A DNA stretch of 64,000 nucleotides from Agapanthus africanus (lineage: Eukaryota > Streptophyta > Magnoliopsida > Asparagales > Amaryllidaceae): positions 305,849,827 through 305,913,826 of the forward strand of contig CM057338.1 in the NCBI GenBank assembly GCA_030015575.1, written 5' to 3'. Each line of letters starts with the position of its first letter. The first letter of the stretch is position 1. The notes beneath the pieces are model-generated. The model saw nothing but the letters and a program-made list of their open reading frames with translations, was not told the origin of the DNA and did not search any database. Shown here piece by piece: positions 1 to 10,609 of the stretch. Position numbers and translations under genes: made by a program.

Positions 1-412
1 GAGTCCGAACGACTTCACTAAAAACTCATAATGCCCGTAGCGTGTACGAAAAGCAGTCTTCGGAATGTCATCATTCCGAACCCGCAACTGATGATAACCC
101 GATCTTAAATCAATCTTTGAAAAATGTCCCGCCCTCTGGAGCTGAACAAACAAATCGTCAATGCGAGGTAATGGATACCTATTCCGCACCGTAACTCGGT
201 TTAATTGACGATAATCAATGTACAATCTCAAACTGCCGTCTTTCTTCTTGACGAACAGAATAGGAGCTCCCCAAGGTGAAACACTCGGACGCACGAGTCC
301 TCTATCAAGAAACCCTTGCAACTGATCCTTAAGCTCATTCAGCTTCGCCGGGGCCATCCGATAAGGCGGTATAGAAATAGGCCCCGTGCCAGGGATCAAA
401 TCAAAGCAAAAC
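1..412 (-). pseudogene. Reverse transcriptase start (Tekay-type pol)
   Basis: Minus-strand translation shows the Ty3/Gypsy RT opening: an [11 protein letters not shown] stretch, [19 protein letters not shown], a DYRQLN-type block and an IDLRSGYHQ-type block. These correspond to the fingers/palm region of chromovirus RT, which copies element RNA into DNA. The catalytic YxDD box lies beyond the left edge. It follows directly on the protease segment at higher coordinates, as expected for a single pol polyprotein. Confidence 0.8.
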
Positions 413-1000
413 TCAATACTCTGGCGGCAAACCAGGTAACTCATCGGGAAATACGTCGGGAAACTCTCTCACAATAGGAACCCCGTCTAATGAATCTACT
501 GTGGCACTGGTATCACGAATAAAAGCTAAGAATCCCCGACATCCTCTCCTTAAAAGCCGACTAGCGCAAAGGGCAGAAATCAAACTGTGTGGGGTGGCAC
601 TACGGTCCTCCTGCACAACAAGAACTGACTCGTCCGGAAAACAAAACCTTACTGCCTTCTCACGGCAGTCCATAGATGCATAGCAAGTAGCTAGCCAGTC
701 CATGCCAAGGAGAACGTCGAAGTCCAACATATAAAGAAGGATCAAGTCGACGGACAACACCCTATCTCCAATACGAACGACACACGACCGAAACACATAT
801 CGTGCAACAAAATACTCTCTAACAGGTGTAGTCACGACAAGCGGATGATCTAACAAAGACGACTCTCGGCCCAACCTCGGCATGAAGTGTGTGGAAACAT
901 ACGAGTGAGTAGACCCCGGATCAAATAAAACATGCGCATCAAAAGAACATACAGAAAGCGACTCCATTCGACGCCTGTGTGTCCTGATGAGCCAAAGCAA
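413..1000 (-). pseudogene. Aspartic protease segment (Tekay-type pol)
   Basis: The retropepsin active-site region reads VLFDPGSTHSYVS and the second signature reads VLLGMDWL, both typical of Tekay/Del polyproteins. The segment ends with [16 protein letters not shown], the conserved linker that precedes RT in this lineage. The enzyme would process the gag-pol precursor. It lies between gag (higher coordinates) and RT (lower coordinates). Residues read upstream of about position 1000 in this frame overlap gag and are not homologous protein. Confidence 0.8.
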
Positions 1001-1031
1001 ATACCCGTGCCTGCCCTCTACCGGCAACTGG

Positions 1032-2255
1032 CTAGCCTCTACCTCTTCCACCCCGTCCTCTCCGAACAAAACCTCCGCGACCACGACCTCTCTGAGAATA
1101 AGTCTGACGTGGAGCAACAACAGACGTAAGAGGCAACACTCTCTGAGGTGGAGAAGGTGGTAAGGAAACACGTGGAACCGCTGCCTCGCCCTGGCGTACC
1201 TCAGTACAATCTCTAATGTGATGATACTGACTCCCACAATGGAAACACCCAGACGATGGCTGCTGACCCTGTGGGTAAGAGCTATATAACCGGCCTCGTC
1301 TCGAGTCTCCGCTACCCCGACGGCCTAAAAAGAATCTGTCGCGGTGTCTATATATCTGTCCCCGGGCTGGTACATCAGTACGAATCCTCTTCAATTCCGG
1401 AACGACCGAAGTCTCGGAAAGACGCTCCTCAACCAGTAAGGCTGTGTCCACCGCGGCTGCGTATGTATCGAAATGCTGGGCGCCGATGGAGAGGAACAAC
1501 TGGGTAATCGGCCCTCGTACAAATCTCTTGACGCGCCTCTCCTCAGTATCTACTAAATACGGAGCATACATGGATAGGTGGGTAAACTGTACATCATACT
1601 CCGCCACTGTCATAACCGGAGTCTGGCGCAACGACTCAAATCTGCGAGCTCTAGCATCTCTAATGCTCCGAGGGATGAATCGGGCAAGAAACACCATCGT
1701 AAACTCAACCCAGGTCATAGGGGGAAGACCTGCGGCTCGACCTCTCTCTAAAGACTCGCACCAAGTTTGGGCAAGACCTTCCAGACGGAAACTAGCAAAC
1801 TCCACCCATCTCGTGTCGGAGCATCTCAACAAACGATAGATCCTAGCCATCCGATCGATGAACGACTGTGGATCCTCAGCTGCGTTGGTGCTTGTGAAAA
1901 CCGGAGGCTTCAAGTTCATGAGCTCAGATAAGGATACAGCGATAACCTCCATGGCTGCAGGTACGACTGCCGGAACAGTAGGCACCATAACGGTCCCCGT
2001 AACATGTGGGACAACCTCCGATCTCTGCGCTCGACTGGCCTCCACCAACGACCCCATCATCTGGCGCAAATCCTGCATACCGGCCTCTAGCTTAGTAATA
2101 TGATTCGGAGAAGGTGGAACACGATCCGGAGACGGTGGACCTAACTACTCCTGTAAAATAGGCGTACCGCCTCGGTCAGTCCTCGTCTCGGATGAGCCTG
2201 CCCTGACCTCGGCTCTCGCGGCAGCTCTCTGCGCCCTCGTAGTCTTCGGCGGCAT
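1032..2255 (-). pseudogene. gag (capsid/nucleocapsid) of the Tekay-type element
   Basis: The longest open part is 348 codons. It contains a retrotransposon gag core (PPVFTSTNAAEDPQSFIDRM, then WVEFTMVFLARFIP) and a CCHC nucleocapsid knuckle CFHCGSQYHHIRDC near the C-terminus, followed by an arginine/glycine-rich RNA-binding tail. An upstream MPPKTTRAQRAAARA-like start at about 2255 fits the usual N-terminus of this family, so coding similarity begins there. The product would form virus-like particles and bind element RNA. Confidence 0.85.
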
Positions 2256-2478
2256 AGTGGCTGGAAAAAGGAAACATGATTCGATAAGAACATAGAAATC
2301 GAATCATAAGGATATATAAAGTCAAGGAAGGTATTCAAGCAACATGTCCTAAGGTCACTTAGGCGGAGTACCGTATCGTAAGTATGCCGCGGAACATACA
2401 CACGCTACGTCACTCTGCTTAAGATACCTACTCTATCATACCAAGGTCATCCTACACTCTGAAGGGTAAAACTTAACG

Positions 2479-2489
2479 CTCTGATACCA
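2479..2489 (-). promoter_or_regulatory. Primer-binding site, tRNA-Met type
   Basis: The minus strand reads TGGTATCAGAG three bases inside the LTR end. This is complementary to the 3' end of initiator tRNA-Met and is the usual primer site of Tekay elements and many Copia elements. It fixes the inner LTR boundary and the orientation. Confidence 0.9.
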
Positions 2490-2493
2490 ACTT

Positions 2494-5400
2494 TGTCACG
2501 ACCCAAATTAGGAACGTGACCGGTACTTACATCTCGCAATGTCTAAAGGCGTAACGTAGTTCAAGTAAGCCGATAACCCAGAAATCTAAACCATTAAAAA
2601 GGTAGAAAGTTATAACATTTAAAACAATTTGAAAATCTTAAGTTAATTTATTTTCTTGAAAATTTCGACATCATCTCCTTTGTAAAAACTAGCCCCAAAC
2701 GGGTACAAGTATAATATAAATATAAATCATCCCAAATGGGAGCAACTCACGCCAAAAGGTGGAACACAACCACAACAAGTTATATAATATATATATATAT
2801 ATATGAGCCGTAGCGAAGGAATAAGCAATAAGGAAGTGAAATATCATCACAACATAATAAAACAGTCGAGTCAACGAGCTCGACACCCAAGTCACAAATA
2901 ATACAATACCGATCCTCACAAACTCACCTCTAAGTCAATATATATGAAAGTGGTGGATGGAGAGTACTAGATACAATAAGATACTCAACGAGATCATACG
3001 GAAGACCGCAAAACCACCCACCTATCCAAAACAACGACCAACAGCAGCGGTATCCGCAGAAGAAAAAGAATGAGAAACCCTGCCACGACTATACTGAGGG
3101 TCGAACCTGCAAAACACTGTAGCACAATGGGGGTGAGTTGCCAACTCGTGAATAGTAAATAATATCGTACAGATAATCGCAAGTATGCATGAAAAATGAT
3201 AATCTGAAATATGCATCTGATAGAATAAATATAACAATATGGATATGCAGTAAAATCATGCTCAAGGTACACTACCGGGGTACAACAACTACATGAAACA
3301 ATGTATGTCTAATACAATTCTGAATATGGGATAACACATAAAACCTCATGTATGAATCATCATCATGGAAAACCGATGTCTATCAACGACACCCCAAATC
3401 CCAATATCTCAGGCGCCGTCACGCTGATCGGCCCTCATATATATATATATCTCATCTTATGACTCCAAGACGGTATCCTCCGGACATCCGTCGAGTTTTA
3501 TACAATCACCGGTAGGTAGTGTTCCTTCTGCTAGGCTCATCGTCTACACCACAAAAATCATTTCTCTCCCCGGGGTACCATACCGGGTCCACCATTTACC
3601 CGCAAACAGCATCTGCCAACTCCTCGAATCGGGTCTCGAAAACAAGCTCAGAACCGAGAAAATTCATGGTGGACGTCTCGAAATATCATATCAAAAGAAA
3701 CCGTATTTTCTTTATAAACAATATATGATATTTTCCCTTTTAAATATAATCGCGGTTCTCAAATCCAGAAATCGCATAAAATCAACACATCAATGCATAT
3801 GTCCATGAAAACGAGATATGCAATACGGTACAGTAATGTGAGCATATCAAGGGAAAACCGCTCCTTTAAGTATATCAAGTTTTCATAGGTATCTTGCGGT
3901 TTCCCAAATCACCGAAGTCGAAATGCAACACCATATAAGTGTAAATATGTGGCTAGCAATGTATGTATATAAGCATGATGCAATTCATGTGCACAATAGG
4001 ACGACAATTAATATATAACTATAAATGATAAAGAAAGCGATGCAATATATGTCATCCATAATAATTTCTATAGTGTGCGTGTCATGGCAATTACTAACGC
4101 GGTGTGTGTGGCATACAATTCAGTGCTCGTGCAATATGAACCGTTAGTAATGGTTTAGTGTCCAATCAATACAATATTAATGTACAACAGGCAATGAGAT
4201 GTGCAAGATGATGTTTATGCACAATCAATGTATATACTAACAACATAGATTTATAACACTAAGTCCAGCCCTCGACGCTTAGTGCCATATGAGCGATTCC
4301 CCCGTAGATGTTAGATGTTAAATCTACTCGCCGATGATCTCGAACTAGGTGAATCCAACCACCTCTTTCCCTTTCTTTGCAGCGCTCGAAGTCCCCGCAA
4401 TCGATCCTATTATCACACATAACATTAAATGAAATTAGCACGAGCGATAACACACAAATACAATGGCAACAACAACCCGACTCCCACTAGCTACTAAGTT
4501 TTCGCTTAGCGGCTAAACGCGTGCAACGATATCCTATACCAACTCTACGGCTACCAAACGTACGAAACATTTAAATGAACATCGGATAAATCCGTATCGC
4601 ACGAATCCGAAACACTTGAATTCTAGCTAAACGGTCTCAGATTTTTCTACACAAGGAATTAGTGAAAGTTGCAACTCCCACAAGCCTACAAATAACCCCA
4701 GAGATCCCATGACTCAGGCATAACACCCCAGCCCCCAGTATGGCCGCAAATTGCGGCCAGAAGTAATTTATTTACGGCCTTAAATTGAGGGAGTGGTCTC
4801 AGGTTTTCAGGGTGGCTTCTAGGTCTCCATACTAGGTCACTGTGATGGCAACTTCTAAAAAGAAAACCCGGTTTGATAGCAGATTCCAACGAGACACAAA
4901 ACATAATCAAAATACGATATTTGTGCAAAAACTATAACTTAGCGTTTAGAACTGAAAATAATAAGTATACAAACTTCATTAGAGTCTAACTAACAGCTTG
5001 AGATCATTATCTCTCCAAAAACCTGGGAAAAACTCTAACTTTCAAATCTCCAAGTCATCACTATATGCATAGCATGAATTGTGACGGTTTTGTGATGTTG
5101 GATTTAAGTTTAGGCTTGGGATTGTGATGCAAACATATAAATCAAGTGGAGAGCTTGATGTGTTGTGAGGAAGGAGAGGGCAACTGAGTTAGGATTAATA
5201 ATTGAGAGGGTGAGGTGAAAATGAGAGATTTTGTGAAGGGTTTTGTGTATATATGTGTTGTGAGTGTAAGAGGTGAGTGTAGGTGAGTGTTACACTCACT
5301 CTCCCCCTCATAAAGTCCATTGATGGCAGGCATCCCCCTATATCTTCCTAGAATTTAAACCTCCTTTCTTTCTTCTATTCACTTCTATTCTCTTTTCTTG

Positions 5401-5565
5401 TCTTTTCTTTATTTTTAAACAATAACCTTTGTTTGAATAATTTAAATAGATAAAAATGTTAAATTTGCATAACATGATAAACAAAGAGAGGGTTAAGTGT
5501 GCCATGACTATATGAGCATGGTTAACACCTCTTAAACCCCAATTCAACATGCACACGTGTGTGCA
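2494..5565 (-). repeat. 5' LTR of the Tekay-type element (about 3.07 kb)
   Basis: On the plus strand it begins TGTCACGACCC and ends GTGTGTGCA, that is TG...CA ends. It is bounded on the inside by the primer site. A second copy of the family is at 56582-59800 and matches along most of its length, for example a GGGTGAGTTGCCAACTCGTG block at about 3130 and 57250. A TATA-like stretch near 5245-5257 could serve the minus-strand promoter. No coding function is seen inside. It carries a perfect 9-bp-arm palindrome at 4741-4759. Confidence 0.85.
4741..4759. repeat. Perfect GC-rich palindrome in Tekay LTR
   Basis: TGGCCGCAA and its exact complement surround a single A. A weaker half-copy (acggcc) follows within about 30 bp. 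The sister LTR has the equivalent at 59027-59045. It resembles, but is not identical to, the CCGCGG paired palindromes of other elements in this window. Confidence 0.7.
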
Positions 5566-5704
5566 CGTAAAAATATAATTGAATAAAATATTAATTAATT
5601 AAATAAAAGTGAAGAAAATAATTATTAGTTTTTAAATTTCATTAAAACTCGTATTATCGCTTAATTAACACTATCTGCATTTTAAAGTGTTAATTATCGA
5701 ACTA
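5566..5704. other. AT-rich spacer, no feature seen
   Basis: About 140 bp of AT-rich sequence between the outer end of the Tekay-type LTR and the first integrase-like sequence of the Tat-type region. I see no coding potential or repeat here. Confidence 0.5.
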
Positions 5705-6145
5705 TATTCAAAACATCCATGAATACAACGCCATTCGCGTTGGTATTCGGCACGAAAGCGGTACTTCCCTTAGAAATAGATCTACCCTCTATACGAGTCG
5801 TAGTTCAGTATGAGCTGACAGATGAAGAAAATGCCTATCTTCGGCTTGAAGAGCTCGATGCCCTCGATGAAACTCGTCTCATGGCGCAGCAAAACCTGGA
5901 AGCTTACAAAGCAAGGATGACGCGCTCATACGAAAGACTGACTAGGCCGAGAACATTCCGCCAAGGCGAGCTCGTGTTAGTCGTAAAAAGACCTATGATC
6001 CCCAATCGTGCCAAACGGGGGAAATTCAAGCTGAACTATGAGGTCCCGTACATCATAGACAAAGTCTACCAAGGTGGGGGCCTATTTGCTCATGGATATG
6101 CATGGCGAAAGACCCTTCCGGCCAATAAATGGCTGGTTCCTTAAG
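5705..6145 (+). pseudogene. Orphan Tat-type integrase C-terminus
   Basis: Translation begins at the conserved TTPFALVFGTKAVLPLEI block of Tat integrases and continues through the C-terminal DNA-binding part (GELVLVVKRPMIPN, then GKFKLNYEVPYII). It aligns closely with the integrase end of the larger copy at about 14900-15340, including the sequence after it. The catalytic core is absent, so this is the tail of a second element copy. The left boundary abuts AT-rich DNA next to the Tekay LTR. Confidence 0.85.
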
Positions 6146-6499
6146 AAATACTACGCTTGACAAGTCACGGCTCAGGTTAATAATAAATGACGATGCTCAT
6201 GTTCTCTCGCTGTCTTTCTGAGTCCAAACTCTATAAGTAGTATCCGGGAAAACTTCGCCTTGAAATTGCATGGACCGAAATGTCCCTAAACTAGTACTCT
6301 CTTCCCCCAACATGGCGAATCTTTTCCTGGGATCTGTATTGCAATCAAAGCTCCCAAGGCGAAGACTGTAAAAAAAATGGTACGTCCACAAGTAAAATGG
6401 GCACGGAGGAAAACCCGAAAGGGCGCCGTGAGTAAAAACACAGGGATACCGGCGAGTTTATGAAAAACCGAAAGGGCGCAATTTCGTTAAAATAAAGAC

Positions 6500-7015
6500 A
6501 CCTGCAAGGTCCTCTCGACCTTGTGAGGAGAAAACACCCGCATGAGATCCTTACGACTCACAAGGGAGCAACACACTTAGGGATCCCCATGATTCCTAAG
6601 GAGAAATTACACTTACGAGAGCCTCACGACTCGTAAGGAGAATTCCCCCTTACGAGACCTTCACGGCTCATAGGATTCAAAAGCCTTAAGCTACAAGGAT
6701 CTGAAACCGTTCTTAAGCCGTCATATCCCCTAAGTTGCCCTACAAGCGGTCCAATATTGATCCTTGTATACAATCCACGGGCACAAACAAACGTTCCCTC
6801 ACCAGGTCCCACCAATAAGAGGAATGTCTTCATATGGAGAATGACACTTGTAAGTCCTCTCGACTTATAAGGGGAAAATACTCTTATGAGATTCTTACGA
6901 CTTATAAGAGAAAACACACTTAGGGTTCCCCACGATTCCTAAGGAGAAAATACATCTGCGGGATCCTCACGACTCGTAGGGAGAAGAAACCTTTATGAGA
7001 CCCTTATGGCTCGTA
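6500..7015 (+). repeat. Array of about ten short hairpins
   Basis: Successive units of about 45 bp each contain an inverted repeat around a similar loop (ctctc or atcctcacga-like). Examples: CAAGGTC/GACCTTG (6505-6523), CTTACGAG/CTCGTAAG (6612-6637), CTTGTAAGTC with its partner (6847-6871), CTCTTATGAG with its partner (6881-6910). Arms differ between units but stay complementary. A second copy is at 16060-16590. Confidence 0.75.
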
Positions 7016-7090
7016 AAGTTAAAAAGGATTAGCTAACAAGATCCTAACCCTTTTTGCTAAGCCATCTTTGTTCAAATCGAAAAAGAAAAA

Positions 7091-7250
7091 TGATGATTTG
7101 CTCCTGGCAATATCCCAGTTGTAGCGATGCTAATGCCTAAATCGGTATCAAATTCCAAGTCCTTTCATGGCAAATGATGATTCGCTCCTGGCAATATTCC
7201 AGTCACAGCGATGCTGATGCTAAGATTGGTATCAGATCTCGAGTGCCATA
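7091..7250 (+). repeat. 84-bp direct repeat, two units
   Basis: TGATGATTTGCTCCTGGCAA recurs 84 bp later in slightly changed form. The homologous place in the second copy (16651-16880) has three units with the same spacing. Confidence 0.75.
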
Positions 7251-7639
7251 CTCGCAGTAAAAATCAACGAGCAAAAAAATGCATATGAAATAGCCGAAAT
7301 GATGGGGCAACTCGCAATAAAAATCAGCGAGCAAAATATATGCATATAAAAACAGCCGAAATATTTGGGCAACTCGCAATAAAAAACAGCGAGTAAAAAG
7401 AAAAACAGCCGAAATGATTGGGCAATCACGACTTTCGCGATATAAAAAGCTGAAATGATAGAGTATCGCGGGAAGAAATAAAAAAAGAAGAATGAAACTT
7501 CTTCCCTGCAGATGTGTCCACATCGACCCCTGTATACAATCCATGGGCACAAACGAAAAAGGGAAAACAACATTTTCCCACCAGGCTCCATCATAAGGAG
7601 AGCCAGGTCTCGACGGTTCATAGACAGCCTAGAGATCAA

Positions 7640-7960
7640 CAATGACGTTCTTCCTCACTCCAGCAGGATGCAGACGCGACATCAGCAAATGGAACCATGG
7701 CAAAGTCCCTAGTTCCAAATCTCGACAGTTCATAAACAGCCTAGAGATCAGCAACGACATTCTCTTTCACTCCAGCAGGATGCAGACGCAACGTCAACAA
7801 CCGACCCCAGGGTCAAAACAATGGAGCCATGGCAAAGTCCCTAGTTTCACGCCTCGACAGTTCACAGACAACCTAGAGACAATCTCGACATTCATCGCAA
7901 TATAGCAGACACAATGTCAACAAACGAAGCGAAGGAAGATCCCTAACTTCAGGGTCTCGA
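7640..7960 (+). repeat. Tandem repeat of about 112 bp
   Basis: The phrase CAGCAGGATGCAGACGC recurs at 7661 and 7773 with intervening CATGGCAAAGTCCCTAG. Related diverged units appear at 28104-28620, which is the continuation of the Tat region beyond the nested Athila-like element. Confidence 0.7.
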
Positions 7961-8000
7961 CGGCAACATCTACAGCCTAGAAATCATACCTTTCCAGGCT

Positions 8001-8510
8001 TTGATCGATAAGCTGGCCCAAATGGACCAGATGGGCCATGGGCCTTCCTCCTCAAACAAGGACCCTCGAAACGCCAAGGTTAAAGGGAAAGTGGCCTTCA
8101 TCGCCAACACTCAACAACAACCGAGCGACCAAAAACCGGCGGTTCACCAAAACAATGTACGTCCATGCCTATCCCTAGAAGAAAGGCTAAGACGCGCTTA
8201 CTCGTTTCCCCGCGATAAGATGAGGAGACTATTTGAGTTGGCAATGCGTAACAAACTCATCACATTACCTGACCTACGGCGTCCACCGCAACCCGGCGAC
8301 GTCAACAACCCCAACTACTGCTCCTATCACAGAATAGTGAGCCACCTAATTGAGGATTGCTACGTCTTCAAGAACTGGGTTGAGGATCAGTATCAACAGA
8401 GGAAGTTCGTGCTTTCTAAGAACTGGAGGGTAAACCTGCCACAGAAGCACATTCCCAAAAAGGTGGATGTACCGGAGGCATCATGCTCACTAGTGGAAGA
8501 AACTCCATAG
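8001..8510 (+). pseudogene. Tat-type gag C-terminal region with knuckle-like motif, unit 1
   Basis: The open stretch of 169 codons ends with a block containing NPNYCSYHRIVSHLIEDCYV, then FKNWVEDQYQQ. The C-x2-H-x4-H-x4-C spacing is the knuckle-like signature at the end of Tat/Ogre gag. Upstream residues (LEERLRRAYSFP, then RNKLITLPDL) match the usual region before it. The main capsid domain is missing, so the segment is gag's C-terminal part only, joined directly to noncoding repeats on its left. Confidence 0.75.
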
Positions 8511-8599
8511 GAAGTCGTTCGTTTAGCAAAGACCAAAAGATGAAGGATCTATAGGAATGTCCTGCAGTCAGGTGGAAAAGCCCACATGAACCCGAAATC

Positions 8600-8881
8600 A
8601 TCGAAGGGATGCTAAAACCGCTTCCCATACCGAAAGTTGTTGACAAAGGGCAAAATCCCAAATTCAAGCCTTCAAAATTTTCGAAGAAAAAGAAGAAGAC
8701 CAAGAAGCCTGTGCAGCCTGCCGAGTATGACGACAAGCACACAGATCTACAAAAGTACATTGACGTGTTGGAGGAGTACAACCAGAAGGCGTGGACACCG
8801 GTCACCCTCGAAGAGTTCCTTAAGCATATTCTTGAGAATGAAGATAGTGGCAACGATAAGGAAAATGACTCATCAGAATAA
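8600..8881 (+). pseudogene. Lysine-rich gag/pol linker
   Basis: Translation gives a strongly basic stretch (KPSKFSKKKKKTKKP) followed by an acidic tail (FLKHILENEDSGNDKEND). No catalytic motif is visible. It lies between the first knuckle-like unit and a second one, and is likely the disordered RNA-binding tail of the gag-like region. Identification rests on position. Confidence 0.5.
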
Positions 8882-9028
8882 ACCGAAGACTATGTAGCAA
8901 GTTGCCACATAGTCTCCCATTCATCGTTAAATGGCGAAGAAGCTCCCTCAGCATCAGAAAACAACGCAGAGGAACTGGGGGCAGAATCGGCGCTAAAATC
9001 ATCAAAACTGGCAGAAGACCCGATCGAT

Positions 9029-9370
9029 AGGCTGTTGAACGAAACCTTTCAAAAAAGCAAAGCTGACCGAGAACACGAAACAACCATATATGAAAAGGCT
9101 AAGCGTCAGTGTCAGGATGAAGAAGCTACGGCAAAGATGAGTTGTAAAGTACTCCAACCAAACCGAAGCACCCCTACCATAAATAAGAGCAGGATCAAGG
9201 TAGAGAAGCGGTTCGCCAAAGCCCTGTCAATGGGAATGAAGCTGCACATCTTGTAAGAAACACTCTCGGGGTCATATGCCTGACGGAGAGGATTCATATC
9301 CAAACTACTGCTTATATCATCGGAGGGTTACCCACCCTACCGAGGAATGCAGTGACTTCAAGAAGTGATG
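9029..9370 (+). pseudogene. Knuckle-like unit 2
   Basis: A charged helix-like stretch (NETFQKSKADREHETTIYEK) is followed at about 9300-9367 by a second copy of the C-x2-H-x4-H-x4-C block (PNYCLYHRRVTHPTEECSDF). It repeats the organisation of unit 1 and of unit 3 at 11205-11752. The coding sequence is broken, but the motif is clear. Confidence 0.65.
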
Positions 9371-9779
9371 GTAAGGATACGTTGCCCATCAAAAGCATTT
9401 CAAGAGGATGAAGCGTGAAGCTCGTCGACAGCAAAAGGGTGCAACAGATGCGCGTGAAAAAACAACCGGTAACTGTCATATGGTTGATACCAGTCCGGAA
9501 AGAGAAAAGCCATAGGTTCTTACTTTCGGGAGCGATTCTGAGGACGAAATACCTTTCAGCCCTCTCTTCAAAGACTCCACCTTCGAAAAATAAGAGGAGG
9601 AGAAGAACTGCGAGAATATCCAGCTGTGTAACCGCACGCTGCTCGAGAAGAACCTTGGACCTACAAACAAAGGTTCGAGCAAAAAGGACAAAGGGAAAGA
9701 AAAAATCCCTGAGGAAATTGCCCTCGATGGTGGAGTTGTCAAAGAGCTCACAATAAGGGACCCTCCTAAGAAAAATAAG

Positions 9780-10565
9780 GTGGATTATAACGTCCTGGCA
9801 CATTTGAGGAAAATACCCTCACAACTGAGAATATTGGACGCCCTCTTCTTGTCCAAAGAAGCACGAGAGTCTCTGATCAAGGCATTACAAGTGCTCGATC
9901 AGTTCCAAGCTTTCCTTGCAGAAGAGAAGATGAAGGATGAGTTGGCAGAGGTTCACACAGCAGACATTACATTCAGCGATGAAGACCACTTCCTTTGTAC
10001 GCGCGCGCATAACCGCCCGTTATACGTCATTGGGTAGTGCTACGACATCAAGATAGGAAAAATCCTTGTCGACAACGGATCCTCTGTCAACCTTCTCAAC
10101 GTGAAAGTGCTGAAGGAGATTTGCATGAACGTTTAGCACTTGGCTCGGGACAAAATTACCATCTTCAGGTTCGTCTCACAGTCGTCACGGATGCTTGGAT
10201 CCGTAATTCTAAATTTACGCTTCGGGTTGCTGGTCACTGACATTAAATTTCACGTCATTGACGCCAGGACTTGCTATAACGCTTTGCTCGGCAGGCCCTG
10301 GTTGCATGAGTACAACGTCATCCCTTCTACACAACATCTGTGTATGAAGTATTTCAAGGATGGTTTGGAATGCACCGTCACAGGGGAGCTGAATCCATTC
10401 TCCATAAACGATGTTCGGAAATATGAAGACGCAAAGTACTTCCTACCAAACTTCGAAGACACGAAAAGATGTCATAAGTTAGAGGATAAACAGAAGTCCA
10501 TCGCCACTATCCCTATCTTTAGGAGCAATTCCGAGGAAGATGAAGAAATAGTCTACTCGGGGTAA
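9780..10565 (+). pseudogene. Tat-type aspartic protease region
   Basis: After an HLRKIPSQLRILDALFLS-type lead-in, the active-site region reads ILVDNGSSVNLLN. The second signature reads ARTCYNALLGRPWLHEYN, then VIPSTQHLCMKYF. Both are hallmark blocks of Tat/Ogre proteases, where DNGS-type replaces DTGS. The segment ends in an acidic tail. The enzyme would cleave the element's polyprotein. Broken in a few places. Confidence 0.8.
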
Positions 10566-10609
10566 CCCCAGAAAGAAAACAACAAGCCTAGACCATCGAC
10601 CCCTATTCT

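Larger units (their letters stand above)
1..5565 (-). mobile_element. Tekay/Del-type Ty3/Gypsy element, 5' portion
   Basis: On the minus strand the order is LTR (5565 to 2494), tRNA-Met-type primer site, gag with a zinc knuckle, aspartic protease and the start of reverse transcriptase, running off the left edge. This is the order of Tekay/Del chromoviruses, which also have LTRs of about 3 kb. The coding part is degenerate with a few breaks, so it reads as a fossil. The 3' half (rest of RT, RNase H, integrase, 3' LTR) lies outside the window. Lineage is judged from motifs, not from a tree. Confidence 0.85.
6146..7990 (+). repeat. Repeat-rich Tat noncoding region, first copy
   Basis: This block follows the integrase end and is repeated after the second integrase (15341-17307). 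Shared landmarks include GTCCACAAGTAAAATGGGCA near 6385 and 15935, and a TATACAATCCACGGGC block. It contains a hairpin array (6500-7015), an 84-bp direct repeat (7091-7250) and repeats of about 112 bp (7640-7960). No gene is seen. Tat-lineage elements are known for tandem repeats in such noncoding regions. Confidence 0.75.

Noticed and set aside
2780-2805. AT dinucleotide runs (also about 3437 and 24518)
   Set aside because: Ordinary microsatellites in LTRs.
7203-7642. Two overlapping minus-strand open frames rich in Phe, Leu and Tyr
   Set aside because: They run antisense through Tat noncoding repeats and look membrane-like only because of AT-rich composition. A similar pair occurs in the second copy near 16836-17216.
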